Counted from the stretch's first letter, positions 37,434 to 48,816 are shown. The stretch is DNA of 53,162 nucleotides from Microbacteriaceae bacterium (GCA_018666065.1 JABJAO010000125.1:1-53162); one strand, 5' to 3'. The notes: a model not told the origin generated them from the letters alone. A program made the numbers and translations.

Positions 37434-38699
37434 ATGGCTGTCACTTCCGCTCGGGGCATGCGCGATTTTCCACCCCGTGACAAAGAGCGCAGAGACGCCA
37501 TTCTTGCCCTGATTGGCGAGACCTATCAGCGACACGGTTTTGAGGCACTGGAGACCCCCGCCCTCGAAGATTCGAGCGTTTTGCACTCGGGTATGGGGGG
37601 AGATAACGAAAAGCTCAGTTTCCAGGTGATGAAGCGGGGGCTGGGGCCCGATGATTTCGCCTCGGCGCAGGAGTCCTCAGATCTGAGTGATTTGGGTTTG
37701 CGCTTTGACCTCACGGTTCCCTTAGCCAGGTTTTATGCCACCCATCACGCCCAATTACCTCCCGTGTTTCGTTCGTTCCACACGGGACCGGTGTGGCGGG
37801 CTGAGCGCCCGCAAAAGGGTCGCTATCGCCAGTTCGTGCAGTGCGATATCGACATCCTGGGCGAAGCGGGGATGCTGGCAGAAGTCGAGGTCATGATTGC
37901 CACAGCGGATGCGTTGATCCGCGTGGGAGTGGAGGGCTTCACCTTCCGAGTGGGGGATCGACGACTGCTTGGTGAGTTACTCACCAGCGCAGGAATTGCC
38001 CAGGACCACCACGCCTCGGCGCTGATTACGGTGGACAAGCTCGACAAGATTGGCGCCGAGGGCGTGATGACCGAATTGCGGGAGCGACTTCCTGAAGGGT
38101 TTGACCAGGCCATCCTGCACGCAGTGCTGACCGGTGGACACGGAGCTTTTGATGCCCAAGCCATTGGCGCACTGATGGGAAACACCCCTACCTCCCAGGC
38201 AGTGGCTGCAGAGCTGGTGGGCTGGGTCTCGCAGGTTGTTTCCGTCATCGGTGAGGGCATGATGGTTTTCGACCCGACCCTGGTTCGAGGGATGGGCTAC
38301 TACACCGGCTCCATCGTCGAGATCGCACACCCCGACCTGGGTATTTCACTGGGTGGTGGTGGGCGCTATGACGGCATGATCGGTCGGTTCCTCGGCACCG
38401 ATGTCCCTGCTTTTGGTGTGTCGCTCGGGTTCGAGCGCCTGGTCGACATTCTGGACACTCCCGCGGTGTCCCACGTCGATCGCGTGGCGTTGGTGTTCTC
38501 CGCAGACAGTGACACCGGCCATGTCATTGCTCTCAAGAAGCACCTGGTGGACACCGGGCACACTGTGCGCCTGGTCCGGGAGCACAAAAACATGCGGGTT
38601 GTCTACGAGCAACTCGTCGCCGACGGGTTCTCCCGGGTTGCCACGGTGTCTGCGCCGGCGCTGTCCTCCGATGACCTGTCCTGGCGAGATCTGACGTAA
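37434..38699 (+). CDS. hisS: Histidyl-tRNA synthetase
   Basis: GMRDFPPRDKERR; LRFDLTVPLARF; GPVWRAERPQKGRYRQFVQCDIDILG; LGGGGRYDGMI. Confidence 0.94.
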   Translation: MAVTSARGMRDFPPRDKERRDAILALIGETYQRHGFEALETPALEDSSVLHSGMGGDNEKLSFQVMKRGLGPDDFASAQESSDLSDLGLRFDLTVPLARFYATHHAQLPPVFRSFHTGPVWRAERPQKGRYRQFVQCDIDILGEAGMLAEVEVMIATADALIRVGVEGFTFRVGDRRLLGELLTSAGIAQDHHASALITVDKLDKIGAEGVMTELRERLPEGFDQAILHAVLTGGHGAFDAQAIGALMGNTPTSQAVAAELVGWVSQVVSVIGEGMMVFDPTLVRGMGYYTGSIVEIAHPDLGISLGGGGRYDGMIGRFLGTDVPAFGVSLGFERLVDILDTPAVSHVDRVALVFSADSDTGHVIALKKHLVDTGHTVRLVREHKNMRVVYEQLVADGFSRVATVSAPALSSDDLSWRDLT

Positions 38700-38761
38700 T
38701 TTCCGTACCACCGTCCCCCATCGATTACTAGGATTGTTCTGGCGAGACCCCGCCAGCATGA

Positions 38762-40066
<1,305 letters not shown>

Positions 40067-40116
40067 GCTCTGCGCGCCCACGGTTCACACCAGCGAGCGC
40101 TGTCTACACTGATGGC

Positions 40117-40644
40117 GTGGTGAAGGCAAAGAAAAAGAATGCCAAGACCAGCACTCCGCGGAGTGCTGCGTCTGCGGCGTCTGTGTTGCTCTCCATGCAG
40201 GCGTCAGGCTTTGTCGTCACCGTATTGATATTGATTGTGGCCGGAGTCGTGATCCTTTCTCCCACGCTGCGGGTGCTCGCGGAACAGCAGCAAGAGATTG
40301 CGACGCTGGAATCTGCTCTCGCGGAGAGCCAGCAAGAGGTTGTCGCGCTGGAAGAGCAGCGTGAGCGATGGAAGGATCCCGCTTTTGTCGAAACTCAGGC
40401 GAGAGAGCGTTTGTTGTTCGTCTATCCCGGAGACATCACGTATTTGGTAATTGATGACGGTGCGCTCGACGACGATGGTCTCGACATCGAGATTTCCACC
40501 GGAATTGTCGAAACCGGCACGGACTGGAGGCGCGCCCTCCTATCGTCCTACCTGGTGGCCGCAACAACCTCGCGATCCTATGAGCGGCAGCTCGAGCAAG
40601 AACTCGAGAGGATTCCGGCTCCGACCCAGGAGACCACTCCATGA
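40117..40644 (+). CDS. FtsB/DivIC-like septum formation initiator
   Basis: N-terminal TM then coiled coil; KDPAFVETQARERLLFVYPGDITYLVIDD; GTG start. Confidence 0.85.
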   Translation: MVKAKKKNAKTSTPRSAASAASVLLSMQASGFVVTVLILIVAGVVILSPTLRVLAEQQQEIATLESALAESQQEVVALEEQRERWKDPAFVETQARERLLFVYPGDITYLVIDDGALDDDGLDIEISTGIVETGTDWRRALLSSYLVAATTSRSYERQLEQELERIPAPTQETTP

Positions 40645-41132
40645 GCGTGGGGGACACACCCAGCCTCGCGGATATCGAGGCAGTGAGCGCACAGTTGGGC
40701 AGGCCAGCCCGCGACATTGTCGCCATCACAGCCCGCTGCGTGTGTACACGACCCCTCGTGGTCGCGACCAGCCCTCGGCTTGAGGATGGCACCCCCTTTC
40801 CCACCCTCTACTACCTCACCCAAACCGCTGCCACGCAAGCCGCGTCCCGGCTCGAAGCGCAGGGAAAAATGGTGGAATACCAGGAGCGCTTGGCTGAGGA
40901 CGATGAAGCGCGTGAGGCCTATGAGGCAGCTCACGAATCTTTCCTCGCTACGCGCGAAGCGCTGGGCCATGTCGAGGAAATCGAGGGCATTTCTGCCGGC
41001 GGTATGCCCACCCGGGTCAAGTGCCTGCACTCACTCATGGCGCATGCGCTGTCGGTGGGTCCGGGAGTGAACCCCGTGGGGGATTGGGCGCTTGCTGAGA
41101 CCACCTGGAGCAAAGACGTGTGCGCGTGTTGA
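40641..41132 (+). CDS. DUF501 domain protein
   Basis: LGRPARDIVAITARC...FPTLYYLT...GIGGGMPTR-type motif (GISAGGMPTRVKCLHSLMAHAL). Confidence 0.82.
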   Translation: MSVGDTPSLADIEAVSAQLGRPARDIVAITARCVCTRPLVVATSPRLEDGTPFPTLYYLTQTAATQAASRLEAQGKMVEYQERLAEDDEAREAYEAAHESFLATREALGHVEEIEGISAGGMPTRVKCLHSLMAHALSVGPGVNPVGDWALAETTWSKDVCAC

Positions 41133-42367
41133 GCTTTCGCGCCAGCAGGGCGTCGGCACTCGCGCTCGTTGCGGCACTGCTCGCGATTCCTAGCGCAACA
41201 ATCAGCGCTAGCCCCGCAGCGGCTGACCAAGTGCGGGAGCGTCAGTACTGGCTGCAGGATTACCGCATTGAGCAGGCGTGGGACATTACCCGCGGAGCGG
41301 GAGTTCGGATTGCCATTATCGATACCGGTATCGATGCCACCCATCCGGATCTGGTGGGCGCAGTCGTGGGGGGAGCTGATTTTTCGGGGTTGGGGACTGC
41401 CGATGGGCTCACCCCGGTGGGCCCTGAGCGTCGACACGGCACGATGGTCGCCTCGTTGGCCGCAGGACGAGGAAATGCCGGAGTGGAGGGCGTGATTGGC
41501 AGCGCTCCCGAAGCCGAGTTGTTGAGTGTGTCGATGAGTTTTGGTGGCGGATCGGTGTCACCGGATGAGCAGGTGGCGAGCGCTGTGCGCTTTGCTGTCG
41601 ACAACGGTGCGGACATTATTTCTCTGTCGTTGACCAGAAACACCCGAGATTGGCCTGAGTCGTGGGATCGAGCGTTTAGCTACGCAGCAGCCAATGACGT
41701 TGTGGTGATTGCAGCAGCTGGTAACCGGGGATCGGGAACGGTGGCGGTGGGAGCGCCGGCAACTATGCCCGGGGTCTTGACCGTGGGCGGAGTTGACCAA
41801 GATGGCCTGGCCAGTGACACCGCGTCCTCGCAGGGAATCACAATTGGTGTGATGGCACCCAGTGAGGGGCTCGTCGGCGCGACACCTGGTGGGGGTTATG
41901 TGTCCTGGTCGGGAACCAGCGGAGCGACCCCCATCGTCGCGGGCATTGTGGCACTGGTGCGCTCTGCCTACCCCAGCATGGATGCGGCCAATGTGATCAA
42001 CCGGGTGCTTGTGACCGCTAATCGGGTGACAGACACCATCCCCGATCCGATCTATGGCTATGGACTGGTGGATGCCTACGGCGCACTCACTGCGGATGTC
42101 CCCTACGTCGGCGCGAACCCCCTGGGGTCGATTGATGAGTGGGTTGTCCTGCATCGCAAGCTCGAGGGGAACCCGACCGTGGTTCCGCTGGGTCCTCAAT
42201 CACCCGTGGTGGAGAACGATCAAGCCCTGCCTCCGCGAATTCCTGCGCGTGAGGACGAATCTCTGGGCGTGCTGCCCTACGTGGTGACAATTGGGTTTGC
42301 CACAGCACTCGTCGTGATTCTTCTCTCCGGTGGCGTGCTGGTTCTGTGGCGCGTGCGGAAGCGATAG
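41120..42367 (+). CDS. S8 family serine protease (subtilisin/mycosin-like), membrane-anchored
   Basis: Triad: IIDTGIDATHPDL, RHGTMVASLAAG, SGTSGATPIVAG; signal peptide and C-terminal TM. Confidence 0.9.
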   Translation: MRVLSFRASRASALALVAALLAIPSATISASPAAADQVRERQYWLQDYRIEQAWDITRGAGVRIAIIDTGIDATHPDLVGAVVGGADFSGLGTADGLTPVGPERRHGTMVASLAAGRGNAGVEGVIGSAPEAELLSVSMSFGGGSVSPDEQVASAVRFAVDNGADIISLSLTRNTRDWPESWDRAFSYAAANDVVVIAAAGNRGSGTVAVGAPATMPGVLTVGGVDQDGLASDTASSQGITIGVMAPSEGLVGATPGGGYVSWSGTSGATPIVAGIVALVRSAYPSMDAANVINRVLVTANRVTDTIPDPIYGYGLVDAYGALTADVPYVGANPLGSIDEWVVLHRKLEGNPTVVPLGPQSPVVENDQALPPRIPAREDESLGVLPYVVTIGFATALVVILLSGGVLVLWRVRKR

Positions 42368-42408
42368 ATTAGACAAAGTCTTGTTGTTTCAACATTCTTA
42401 GGTGCCTT

Positions 42409-43767
42409 GTGACTCGAATTGTGATTGTGGGCGGCGGATACGCCGGTTTTTACACAGCTTTCAAGCTTCAAAAGCTTCTCGCTCGCGGAGAAGCGGAAGT
42501 GGTCGTCATCGACCCGCTTCCCTATATGACCTACCAGCCCTTCCTCCCCGAGGTGGCAGCTGGATCGATCGAAGCCCGCCACGCGATTGTGCCCTTGCGC
42601 CGTCACCTCAACAAGTGTCGCGTGATCACCGCTCGGGTGACCGGTATTGACCACCAGAAGAAGTCCGTCACCGTCACCCCTGAGGGCCAGGCAGATTTCT
42701 CGCTGGATTACGACCACATCGTCTTCACCGCCGGCGCGGTATCCAGGACGTTCCCGATTCCGGGAGTTGCCGACTGCGCCATCGGAATGAAGACCATCGA
42801 AGAGGCAGTGTCTGTTCGCGACCGCCTCATCGACAACCTCCACCTGGCAGCAGACATGCCCGCCGGTCCCGCTCGTGATCGACTCCTCACCGTGGTGGTG
42901 GTGGGTGGCGGATTCGCCGGCATCGAAGCGTTCGCCGAGCTTCGCAGCATGGTTTCTGCGATGCTGAAACAGTTCCCCACTCTCAGCATTGACGACACCC
43001 ATTTCCACCTCATCGAGGCCATGGATCGGATCATGCCGGAGGTCTCGCTCAAGAGTTCACAATGGGTGATCAAAAACCTCGAGCAGCGCCAAGGCTTTAT
43101 CCACCTCAACACCCAGCTCACCAGCGCGCTCGATGGCAAGTTGCTGCTCTCCAACGGCATGACGCTGGAGACCGACATCGTCATCTGGACTGCGGGTGTC
43201 AAAGCGCAGTCGATGCTCGGTGGCACGGGTATTCCCCTGGACGAGCGCGAGCGGATTTGTGCTCGCGCGGACCTGAGGGTCGAAGACAATGGTGTGATTC
43301 TCGAGGGTATGTGGACCGCGGGAGACGTGGCGCGCGTTCCTGACCTCAGCGGTGGAGGTGTTGGAGGGTACTGTGTTCCCAACGCCCAGCACGCTGTTCG
43401 CCAGGGGAAGATTCTGGCGAAGAACCTCGTTGCGGTGATTCGCGGGGAAGAGCCCAAGGATTACGTCCACAAGAATCTCGGAGCTGTTGCAGGTCTGGGT
43501 GTGGGCTACGGAGTTTTCCAGAGCGGTGACCTCGCCCTGACCGGTGTACTGGCCTGGTTTGCCCACCGGTTTTACCACGGCTTCGCTATCCCCACGTGGG
43601 AGAGAAAAGCACGGGTGTTCACCAACTGGATTTTGCACTTCGTCTGGGGGCGTGACTTCTCGAGTGTTCGCAAGGTGCAGCGACCCAGAGCATTCTTTGA
43701 GGAGTTTGCCACCAGACCTGCCGAGGCGCCGAAAAAGGCGACGAAGCAGAAAGTTGGCGCTCGCTAG
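42409..43767 (+). CDS. NAD(P)/FAD-dependent oxidoreductase, type II NADH dehydrogenase-like
   Basis: IVIVGGGYAGFYTAFKL; VVVVGGGFAGIEAFAEL; WTAGDVARVPD; GTG start. Confidence 0.88.
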   Translation: MTRIVIVGGGYAGFYTAFKLQKLLARGEAEVVVIDPLPYMTYQPFLPEVAAGSIEARHAIVPLRRHLNKCRVITARVTGIDHQKKSVTVTPEGQADFSLDYDHIVFTAGAVSRTFPIPGVADCAIGMKTIEEAVSVRDRLIDNLHLAADMPAGPARDRLLTVVVVGGGFAGIEAFAELRSMVSAMLKQFPTLSIDDTHFHLIEAMDRIMPEVSLKSSQWVIKNLEQRQGFIHLNTQLTSALDGKLLLSNGMTLETDIVIWTAGVKAQSMLGGTGIPLDERERICARADLRVEDNGVILEGMWTAGDVARVPDLSGGGVGGYCVPNAQHAVRQGKILAKNLVAVIRGEEPKDYVHKNLGAVAGLGVGYGVFQSGDLALTGVLAWFAHRFYHGFAIPTWERKARVFTNWILHFVWGRDFSSVRKVQRPRAFFEEFATRPAEAPKKATKQKVGAR

Positions 43768-43780
43768 TATTGGGGCCACC

Positions 43781-43854
43781 GCCCCGGTAGCCCAATTGGC
43801 AGAGGCAGACGACTTAAAATCGTCCCAGTCAGGGTTCGAGTCCCTGCCGGGGCA
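43781..43854 (+). tRNA. tRNA with UAA anticodon (nominally tRNA-Leu) but class I fold, 5-nt variable loop
   Basis: Acceptor GCCCCGG/CCGGGGC, A73; anticodon arm GACGA-CTTAAAA-TCGTC; variable CCAGT; T-arm CAGGG-TTCGAGT-CCCTG. Confidence 0.85.
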
Positions 43855-43894
43855 CCCTCACCCATTCCACAGATAACCGCTCTACTCTGAGGAT

Positions 43895-44461
43895 ATGGAA
43901 TTACTCATTATTGTGGCCGTGGTTCTCGGACTGGCAGCTATTGTCGGAATTTACCTCTGGGTCACCTATAACGGCCTGGTCACCTTGAACGTTCGCGTGG
44001 ATGAAGCGTGGAGTGACATCACCGTCCAGCTCAAGCGCCGTGCGGATTTGATCCCCAACTTGATTGAGACAGTCAAGGGGTACGCCGCGCACGAAAGCAA
44101 AGTCTTTGAAGACGTCACCAAAGCGCGAGCGGCAACGCTCGGCGCTGGCGATCCCGCCGCAGCTGCGGAGGCCGAGAACATGATGCAAAGTGCCCTCAAG
44201 AGCATTTTTGCTGTGGCAGAGGCCTACCCTCAGCTTCAGGCAAGCCAGAACTTTCTGCAGTTGCAAGCGGAACTGGTCGACACCGAAGACAAGATTCAGG
44301 CCTCTCGTCGCTTTTACAACGGTGGAGTTCGTGAACTCAACACCCGCGTGCTGTTGTTCCCCAACACGCTCTTTGCCCAGAGTTTGGGCTTTGGGCAGCG
44401 CGACTTCTTTGAGGTAGAAGATTCAGCCGCCATTGCTGAAGCTCCCCGCGTCCAGTTCTAA
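43895..44461 (+). CDS. lemA: LemA family protein
   Basis: YNGLVTLNVRVDEAWSDITVQLKRRADLIPNLIETVKGYAAHE; FPNTLFAQSLGF. Confidence 0.93.
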   Translation: MELLIIVAVVLGLAAIVGIYLWVTYNGLVTLNVRVDEAWSDITVQLKRRADLIPNLIETVKGYAAHESKVFEDVTKARAATLGAGDPAAAAEAENMMQSALKSIFAVAEAYPQLQASQNFLQLQAELVDTEDKIQASRRFYNGGVRELNTRVLLFPNTLFAQSLGFGQRDFFEVEDSAAIAEAPRVQF

Positions 44462-44480
44462 CCCCTAGGCAGTCACTGCT

Positions 44481-45371
44481 GTGTATCGGGCGATAGCGGC
44501 CAATAAACGCAACACCGTGGTCATCATGGTGTTCTTTGTGGCGCTTGTCGCGGCACTGGGGTACGTCTTTGACCTGTATCTCTCTGGCGGGGGAACAGGG
44601 GTGGTCTTCTTCGGGGTCCTTATCGGTGCCCTGATTTATGTCGCCATCCAGTACTACTCCGCAGGATCTCAAGCCCTGTCGATGGCTGGTGCGAAGCAGA
44701 TCACCAAGGCCGATAATCCCAGGCTCTATCGCATCGTGGAAAACCTAGCCATCACGACCGGACTGCCGATGCCCAAGGTCTACATCGTCGAGGATCCAGC
44801 TCCCAACGCGTTTGCTTCGGGCCGTGACCCGGAGCACGCCGCGGTCGCTGCGACCACGGGGCTGCTCGAGATCATGGATGACTCGGAGCTTGAAGGCGTG
44901 ATGGCCCACGAGTTGGCCCACGTGAAAAATTTCGACATCCGCGTCACCACCATCGTCTTTGGCCTTGTCGTTGTCGTGGGAATTTTGGCGGATGTGTTGG
45001 CCCGCATGGCGTTCTTTGGGGGAGGCCGCCGCGACAATGGAGGCGGCCATCCGCTCATGCTGGTTGTGGGAATCCTCGCGATGATTCTTGCTCCACTTCT
45101 GGCAGCTCTCATCCAGGCTGCCATCTCGCGCCAGCGCGAATATTTGGCGGATGCGACGGGTGCGCTCACCACCCGTCACCCCGAAGCGCTGGCCAGTGCA
45201 CTGGAAAAACTGGGCCAGTACGGCAGGCCGCTGAAGAAACAGCAAGCCTCCATGGCGCACCTGTGGATGGCGGATCCCATTCAGCCCGGTGTGATCGACA
45301 GGATGTTCCAAACCCACCCCCCGATTCCCGATCGCGTCGCGAGGCTTCTCGAGAACAAAGCACGCTTTTAG
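44481..45371 (+). CDS. htpX: M48 family zinc metalloprotease HtpX
   Basis: MAHELAHVKNFDIRV (HExxH); QREYLADATGAL; GTG start. Confidence 0.92.
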   Translation: MYRAIAANKRNTVVIMVFFVALVAALGYVFDLYLSGGGTGVVFFGVLIGALIYVAIQYYSAGSQALSMAGAKQITKADNPRLYRIVENLAITTGLPMPKVYIVEDPAPNAFASGRDPEHAAVAATTGLLEIMDDSELEGVMAHELAHVKNFDIRVTTIVFGLVVVVGILADVLARMAFFGGGRRDNGGGHPLMLVVGILAMILAPLLAALIQAAISRQREYLADATGALTTRHPEALASALEKLGQYGRPLKKQQASMAHLWMADPIQPGVIDRMFQTHPPIPDRVARLLENKARF

Positions 45372-45406
45372 GTGTGTGTCTGGAGCATCGCGCCTAGACT
45401 AAATCC

Positions 45407-46534
45407 ATGTTGACCCCACGCAAGAGCGCGAAAACGCAGGCCCCGCGCGTTGTGATTCCCGCGGCGCTCGAGCGTGCCACGCAATGGTCGTGGCGCATTC
45501 TCTTGATTGCGGCTGCCATCGGGCTGGGGTTGTTTGTCATCGCTCAACTGAGCTTCCTGATCATTCCGCTCTTTATCGCCGTCCTTTTGGCGGCGCTCGC
45601 TGCACCCGTGTCTATGGGATTGCGTGCCTTGCGATTCCCGAAGTGGCTCGCCACGCTGACCACCATCATTGTGTTCCTGGCTGTCGTCGGGGGTCTTGTC
45701 TATTTGGTGGTCAACGAACTCATCCGCGGATGGGAATCACTCCAGGAGCGCAGCGTCGTCGCCTACGGTGAATTCGTTCAATATCTCCTGGAGTCACCTC
45801 TGCACGTGACCGAGGGTCAGCTCAATGAGTGGGTTTCTGCACTGTCTGCCGAGCTCAACATTGACTCACTCTGGTTGGTCAACGGCGCCCTCTCGGTGGG
45901 CTCTTCGGTGGGGTCCTGGTTGGTTGGAGCCGGTATCGCGCTCTTTGCGCTGATCTTCTTCATCCACGATGGAGCCCGGATATGGGAATACGTCGTGTCG
46001 TGGTTCCCCAAGCTTGCTCGTCCCGCAATTCTCGGCGCATCGCGCTCGGGATGGTCAACACTGATCGAGTTTGTGAAGGTTCAAATCCTGGTCGCCTTTG
46101 TTGACGCTCTGGGTATTGGGCTGGGAGCATTCTTCTTGGGCCTTCCACTGGTGATTCCCATTGCGGTAGCGGTATTCCTGGGTGCTTTCGTTCCGATTGT
46201 GGGTGCCACGGTCGCCGCTGCGCTCGCTGTGTTGGTCGCCCTGGTGTACCAGGGCCCGCTGGCTGCGCTGATCATGCTGATTATCGTGTTGGCCGTGCAA
46301 CAGCTCGAGGGTCAAGTGCTCCAACCCCTCATCATGGGCCCAGCCCTGCGTATTCACCCGCTGGCCGTTGTGCTCTCTATTGCTGCAGGTGGTTACCTCG
46401 CAGGGATCGCGGGTGTGCTCTTCGCTGTTCCTGTGGTGGCCTTTGCCAATGTCGCTATTCAATACCTGGCCGCTGGAGAGTGGCGCGGGGACCCTGACGC
46501 CCTTCCCACTCAGGAAACTGCGGTGCAACGATGA
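45407..46534 (+). CDS. AI-2E family transporter
   Basis: Multi-TM; FLGAFVPIVGATVAAALAVLVALV; QQLEGQVLQPLIMG. Confidence 0.88.
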   Translation: MLTPRKSAKTQAPRVVIPAALERATQWSWRILLIAAAIGLGLFVIAQLSFLIIPLFIAVLLAALAAPVSMGLRALRFPKWLATLTTIIVFLAVVGGLVYLVVNELIRGWESLQERSVVAYGEFVQYLLESPLHVTEGQLNEWVSALSAELNIDSLWLVNGALSVGSSVGSWLVGAGIALFALIFFIHDGARIWEYVVSWFPKLARPAILGASRSGWSTLIEFVKVQILVAFVDALGIGLGAFFLGLPLVIPIAVAVFLGAFVPIVGATVAAALAVLVALVYQGPLAALIMLIIVLAVQQLEGQVLQPLIMGPALRIHPLAVVLSIAAGGYLAGIAGVLFAVPVVAFANVAIQYLAAGEWRGDPDALPTQETAVQR

Positions 46535-47784
46535 GCCCTGCCACGACCACGCCGGCATCACTGCCTGGTCCCACTCTTGACGACTTTTATGACGCGAAAC
46601 GTGTCCTCGAAGGGGTTGCGCAGACCACTCCCATTGAGTATTCGCGCTACCTCGAGGAGCTCTTAGGTGTGCCGGTCTACCTCAAGTGCGAGAACCTCCA
46701 GCGCACGGGCGCGTACAAGATTCGTGGCGCCTACTACTGCATCTCCAAACTCAGCGACGAAGAGAAAGCCCGAGGCGTGGTGGCGGCGAGTGCCGGCAAC
46801 CACGCCCAAGGGGTTGCCTTTGCCGCCAAAGAACAGGGCATCAAGGCGACGATCTTCACCCCCATGGGTGTGGCTCTTCCCAAGTTGCAGGCCACTAAGG
46901 CGTACGGAGCCGACGTGGTGTTGGGCGGGGACAACATGTTGGAGCCGTTCGAAAAAGCCAAAGAGTTCGCCGAGACCACTGGGGCTGTGCGCATTCCCCC
47001 CTTTGACCACCCCGACATCATTGCCGGGCAGGGAACCGTAGGTTTAGAGATTCTCGAGCAACAACCCAACGTCCGCACCGTCATCGTTCCCATTGGCGGC
47101 GGCGGACTGATGGCCGGTGTTGCCAGTGCCATGAAGCAACAAGCGGCACGGCTTGGCCACACCATTCGAGTCATTGGTGTTCAGGCAGAAAATGCGTCCC
47201 CCTACCCACAGTCGTTGAAAGAGGGGCACCCGATTGAAGTTCAGGTAAAGCCGACGATCTCCGATGGTATTGCCGTGGGGAAGCCCGGCGTCTTGAACTT
47301 TGAGATCATCAAAGACAGCGTCGACGAGGTTGTCACCGTGAGTGATGATGAAACTGCGCGGGCGATGCTGGTGCTGCTCGAGCGCGCCAAGATGGTGGTG
47401 GAGCCCTCCGGGGCAACCGGTGTTGCCGCCATATTGGCGGGCAAAATCACACCCGAGGGGCCCACGGCGGTCATCCTCAGTGGCGGAAACATCGACCCGA
47501 TGATCATGGAGCGCGTGATCTCGCGTGGTCTCGCTGGTGCGGGTCGTTACATGAAGATGCGCATTCCGCTCCCTGATCGCCCCGGCCAGCTGGCGATCAC
47601 CTCGAAGATTGTCTCTGACCAAAACGCCAACGTGGTGGAGGTGCTGCACACCCGGCATGGCACCGGTTTGCAGATTAGTCAGGTGGAGCTGGAGCTCCAT
47701 ATTGAAACCCGCGGCCCCGAGCACGCGGAGCAGGTCCTCAAAGCCCTGCGCGATGAGGGGTATGAACCCCGGACAGACTTTTAG
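46531..47784 (+). CDS. ilvA: Threonine ammonia-lyase with ACT domain
   Basis: CENLQRTGAYKIRGAYY (PLP Lys); SAGNHAQGVA; C-terminal ACT-like region. Confidence 0.92.
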   Translation: MSPATTTPASLPGPTLDDFYDAKRVLEGVAQTTPIEYSRYLEELLGVPVYLKCENLQRTGAYKIRGAYYCISKLSDEEKARGVVAASAGNHAQGVAFAAKEQGIKATIFTPMGVALPKLQATKAYGADVVLGGDNMLEPFEKAKEFAETTGAVRIPPFDHPDIIAGQGTVGLEILEQQPNVRTVIVPIGGGGLMAGVASAMKQQAARLGHTIRVIGVQAENASPYPQSLKEGHPIEVQVKPTISDGIAVGKPGVLNFEIIKDSVDEVVTVSDDETARAMLVLLERAKMVVEPSGATGVAAILAGKITPEGPTAVILSGGNIDPMIMERVISRGLAGAGRYMKMRIPLPDRPGQLAITSKIVSDQNANVVEVLHTRHGTGLQISQVELELHIETRGPEHAEQVLKALRDEGYEPRTDF

Positions 47785-48275
47785 GGAATAAACGTTTCGA
47801 CGTTGAGGATCTCGACAGCGATTTCCGCGCCGTTGGGAGCTGTGTAGGTGCTGCTCTCGCCAATCTTGAGACCCGTGATGGCTTGTCCGAGCGGGCTTTG
47901 CTCGGAATAGACATCTAGGTCGGTATCGCCGGCGAGTTCGCGCGAACCCAACAGGAATTTCTCTTCATCACCGTGGATGTGAGCGGTCACGACAGTGCCC
48001 GGTTCGACAACTCCAGAGCTTGCGGGGTGATCGCCGACAATGGCGTGCTTGAGCATGTCGGTGAGGTTTCGAATCCGACCCTCCATTTTCGCCTGGTCGT
48101 CTTTGGCAGCGTGGTAGCCGCCATTTTCTTTCAGGTCGCCCTCTTCCCGGGCGACCTCAATGCGCTTGGCGACCTCCGCGCGGCCAACAGTGGTGAGTTG
48201 TTCGAGCTCGAGGGCGAGTCGGTCATAGGCCTCTTGGGTGAGCCAGACCATGTTCTCCGACTGGTTCTGCGCCAT
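47781..48275 (-). CDS. greA: Transcription elongation factor GreA
   Basis: MVWLTQEAYDRLALELEQL; AREEGDLKENGGYHAAKDDQ; SPLGQAITG. Confidence 0.94.
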   Translation of the reverse strand: MAQNQSENMVWLTQEAYDRLALELEQLTTVGRAEVAKRIEVAREEGDLKENGGYHAAKDDQAKMEGRIRNLTDMLKHAIVGDHPASSGVVEPGTVVTAHIHGDEEKFLLGSRELAGDTDLDVYSEQSPLGQAITGLKIGESSTYTAPNGAEIAVEILNVETFIP

Positions 48276-48298
48276 CGTGTGCTCCTCGTAATAAGAGA

Positions 48299-48322
48299 AA
48301 CCGGCCTCCCGGAGGGCCGGTT
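48299..48322 (-). terminator. Hairpin between the DUF4307-like gene and greA, terminator-like on - strand
   Basis: AACCGGCC/GGCCGGTT stem, 8-nt loop, then TCTCTTATT on - strand. Confidence 0.55.
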
Positions 48323-48338
48323 CGTATTCCTGGGAAGA

Positions 48339-48743
48339 TTACGGCAACCAGCACTCGTAGAGCAACCCGGTCACAGCGGGTTCACTGGTTCGCAAAGTCG
48401 TGTCAAACACCCGAGTCCACCGATCACTGGCTGGAATATCGACAACGCGCCAGCCGACAATGCCATAGGACCCATTGAGGGCCTGAACAGCGCAGGCCAC
48501 CTGGGTGCCGGGAGCTGCAGTGATCTCGTAGGTTACCGAGACCTCTGTCTCATCCACGATGGTGTGTGCCACATCGCGGTATTGGAGCTGAGAGGGAGTT
48601 TCCAAAACGCCGCCCCACCAGAGCCATGCGCCCAAAACAACCGTGAAGCCCAGAGCAGTGATGATGCCGATGGCTGTGGTGGTCCGGGCCGCGCGAGGTG
48701 TCCTGCCATAGCGCTCGTCCAAGCGGGTGGGGGTCTCGGTCAT
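48339..48743 (-). CDS. DUF4307-like membrane protein
   Basis: RLDERYGRTPRAARTT...TM...VSVTYEITAAPGTQVACAVQALNGSYGIVGWRVVDIP. Confidence 0.75.
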   Translation of the reverse strand: MTETPTRLDERYGRTPRAARTTTAIGIITALGFTVVLGAWLWWGGVLETPSQLQYRDVAHTIVDETEVSVTYEITAAPGTQVACAVQALNGSYGIVGWRVVDIPASDRWTRVFDTTLRTSEPAVTGLLYECWLP

Positions 48744-48816
48744 CTCTGGGTCTTCTCTCAGTACGCTAGAACAAGACTAGTAAGCCAGCGTGAGAAGAAG
48801 CGGGGAGAGAGAGATC

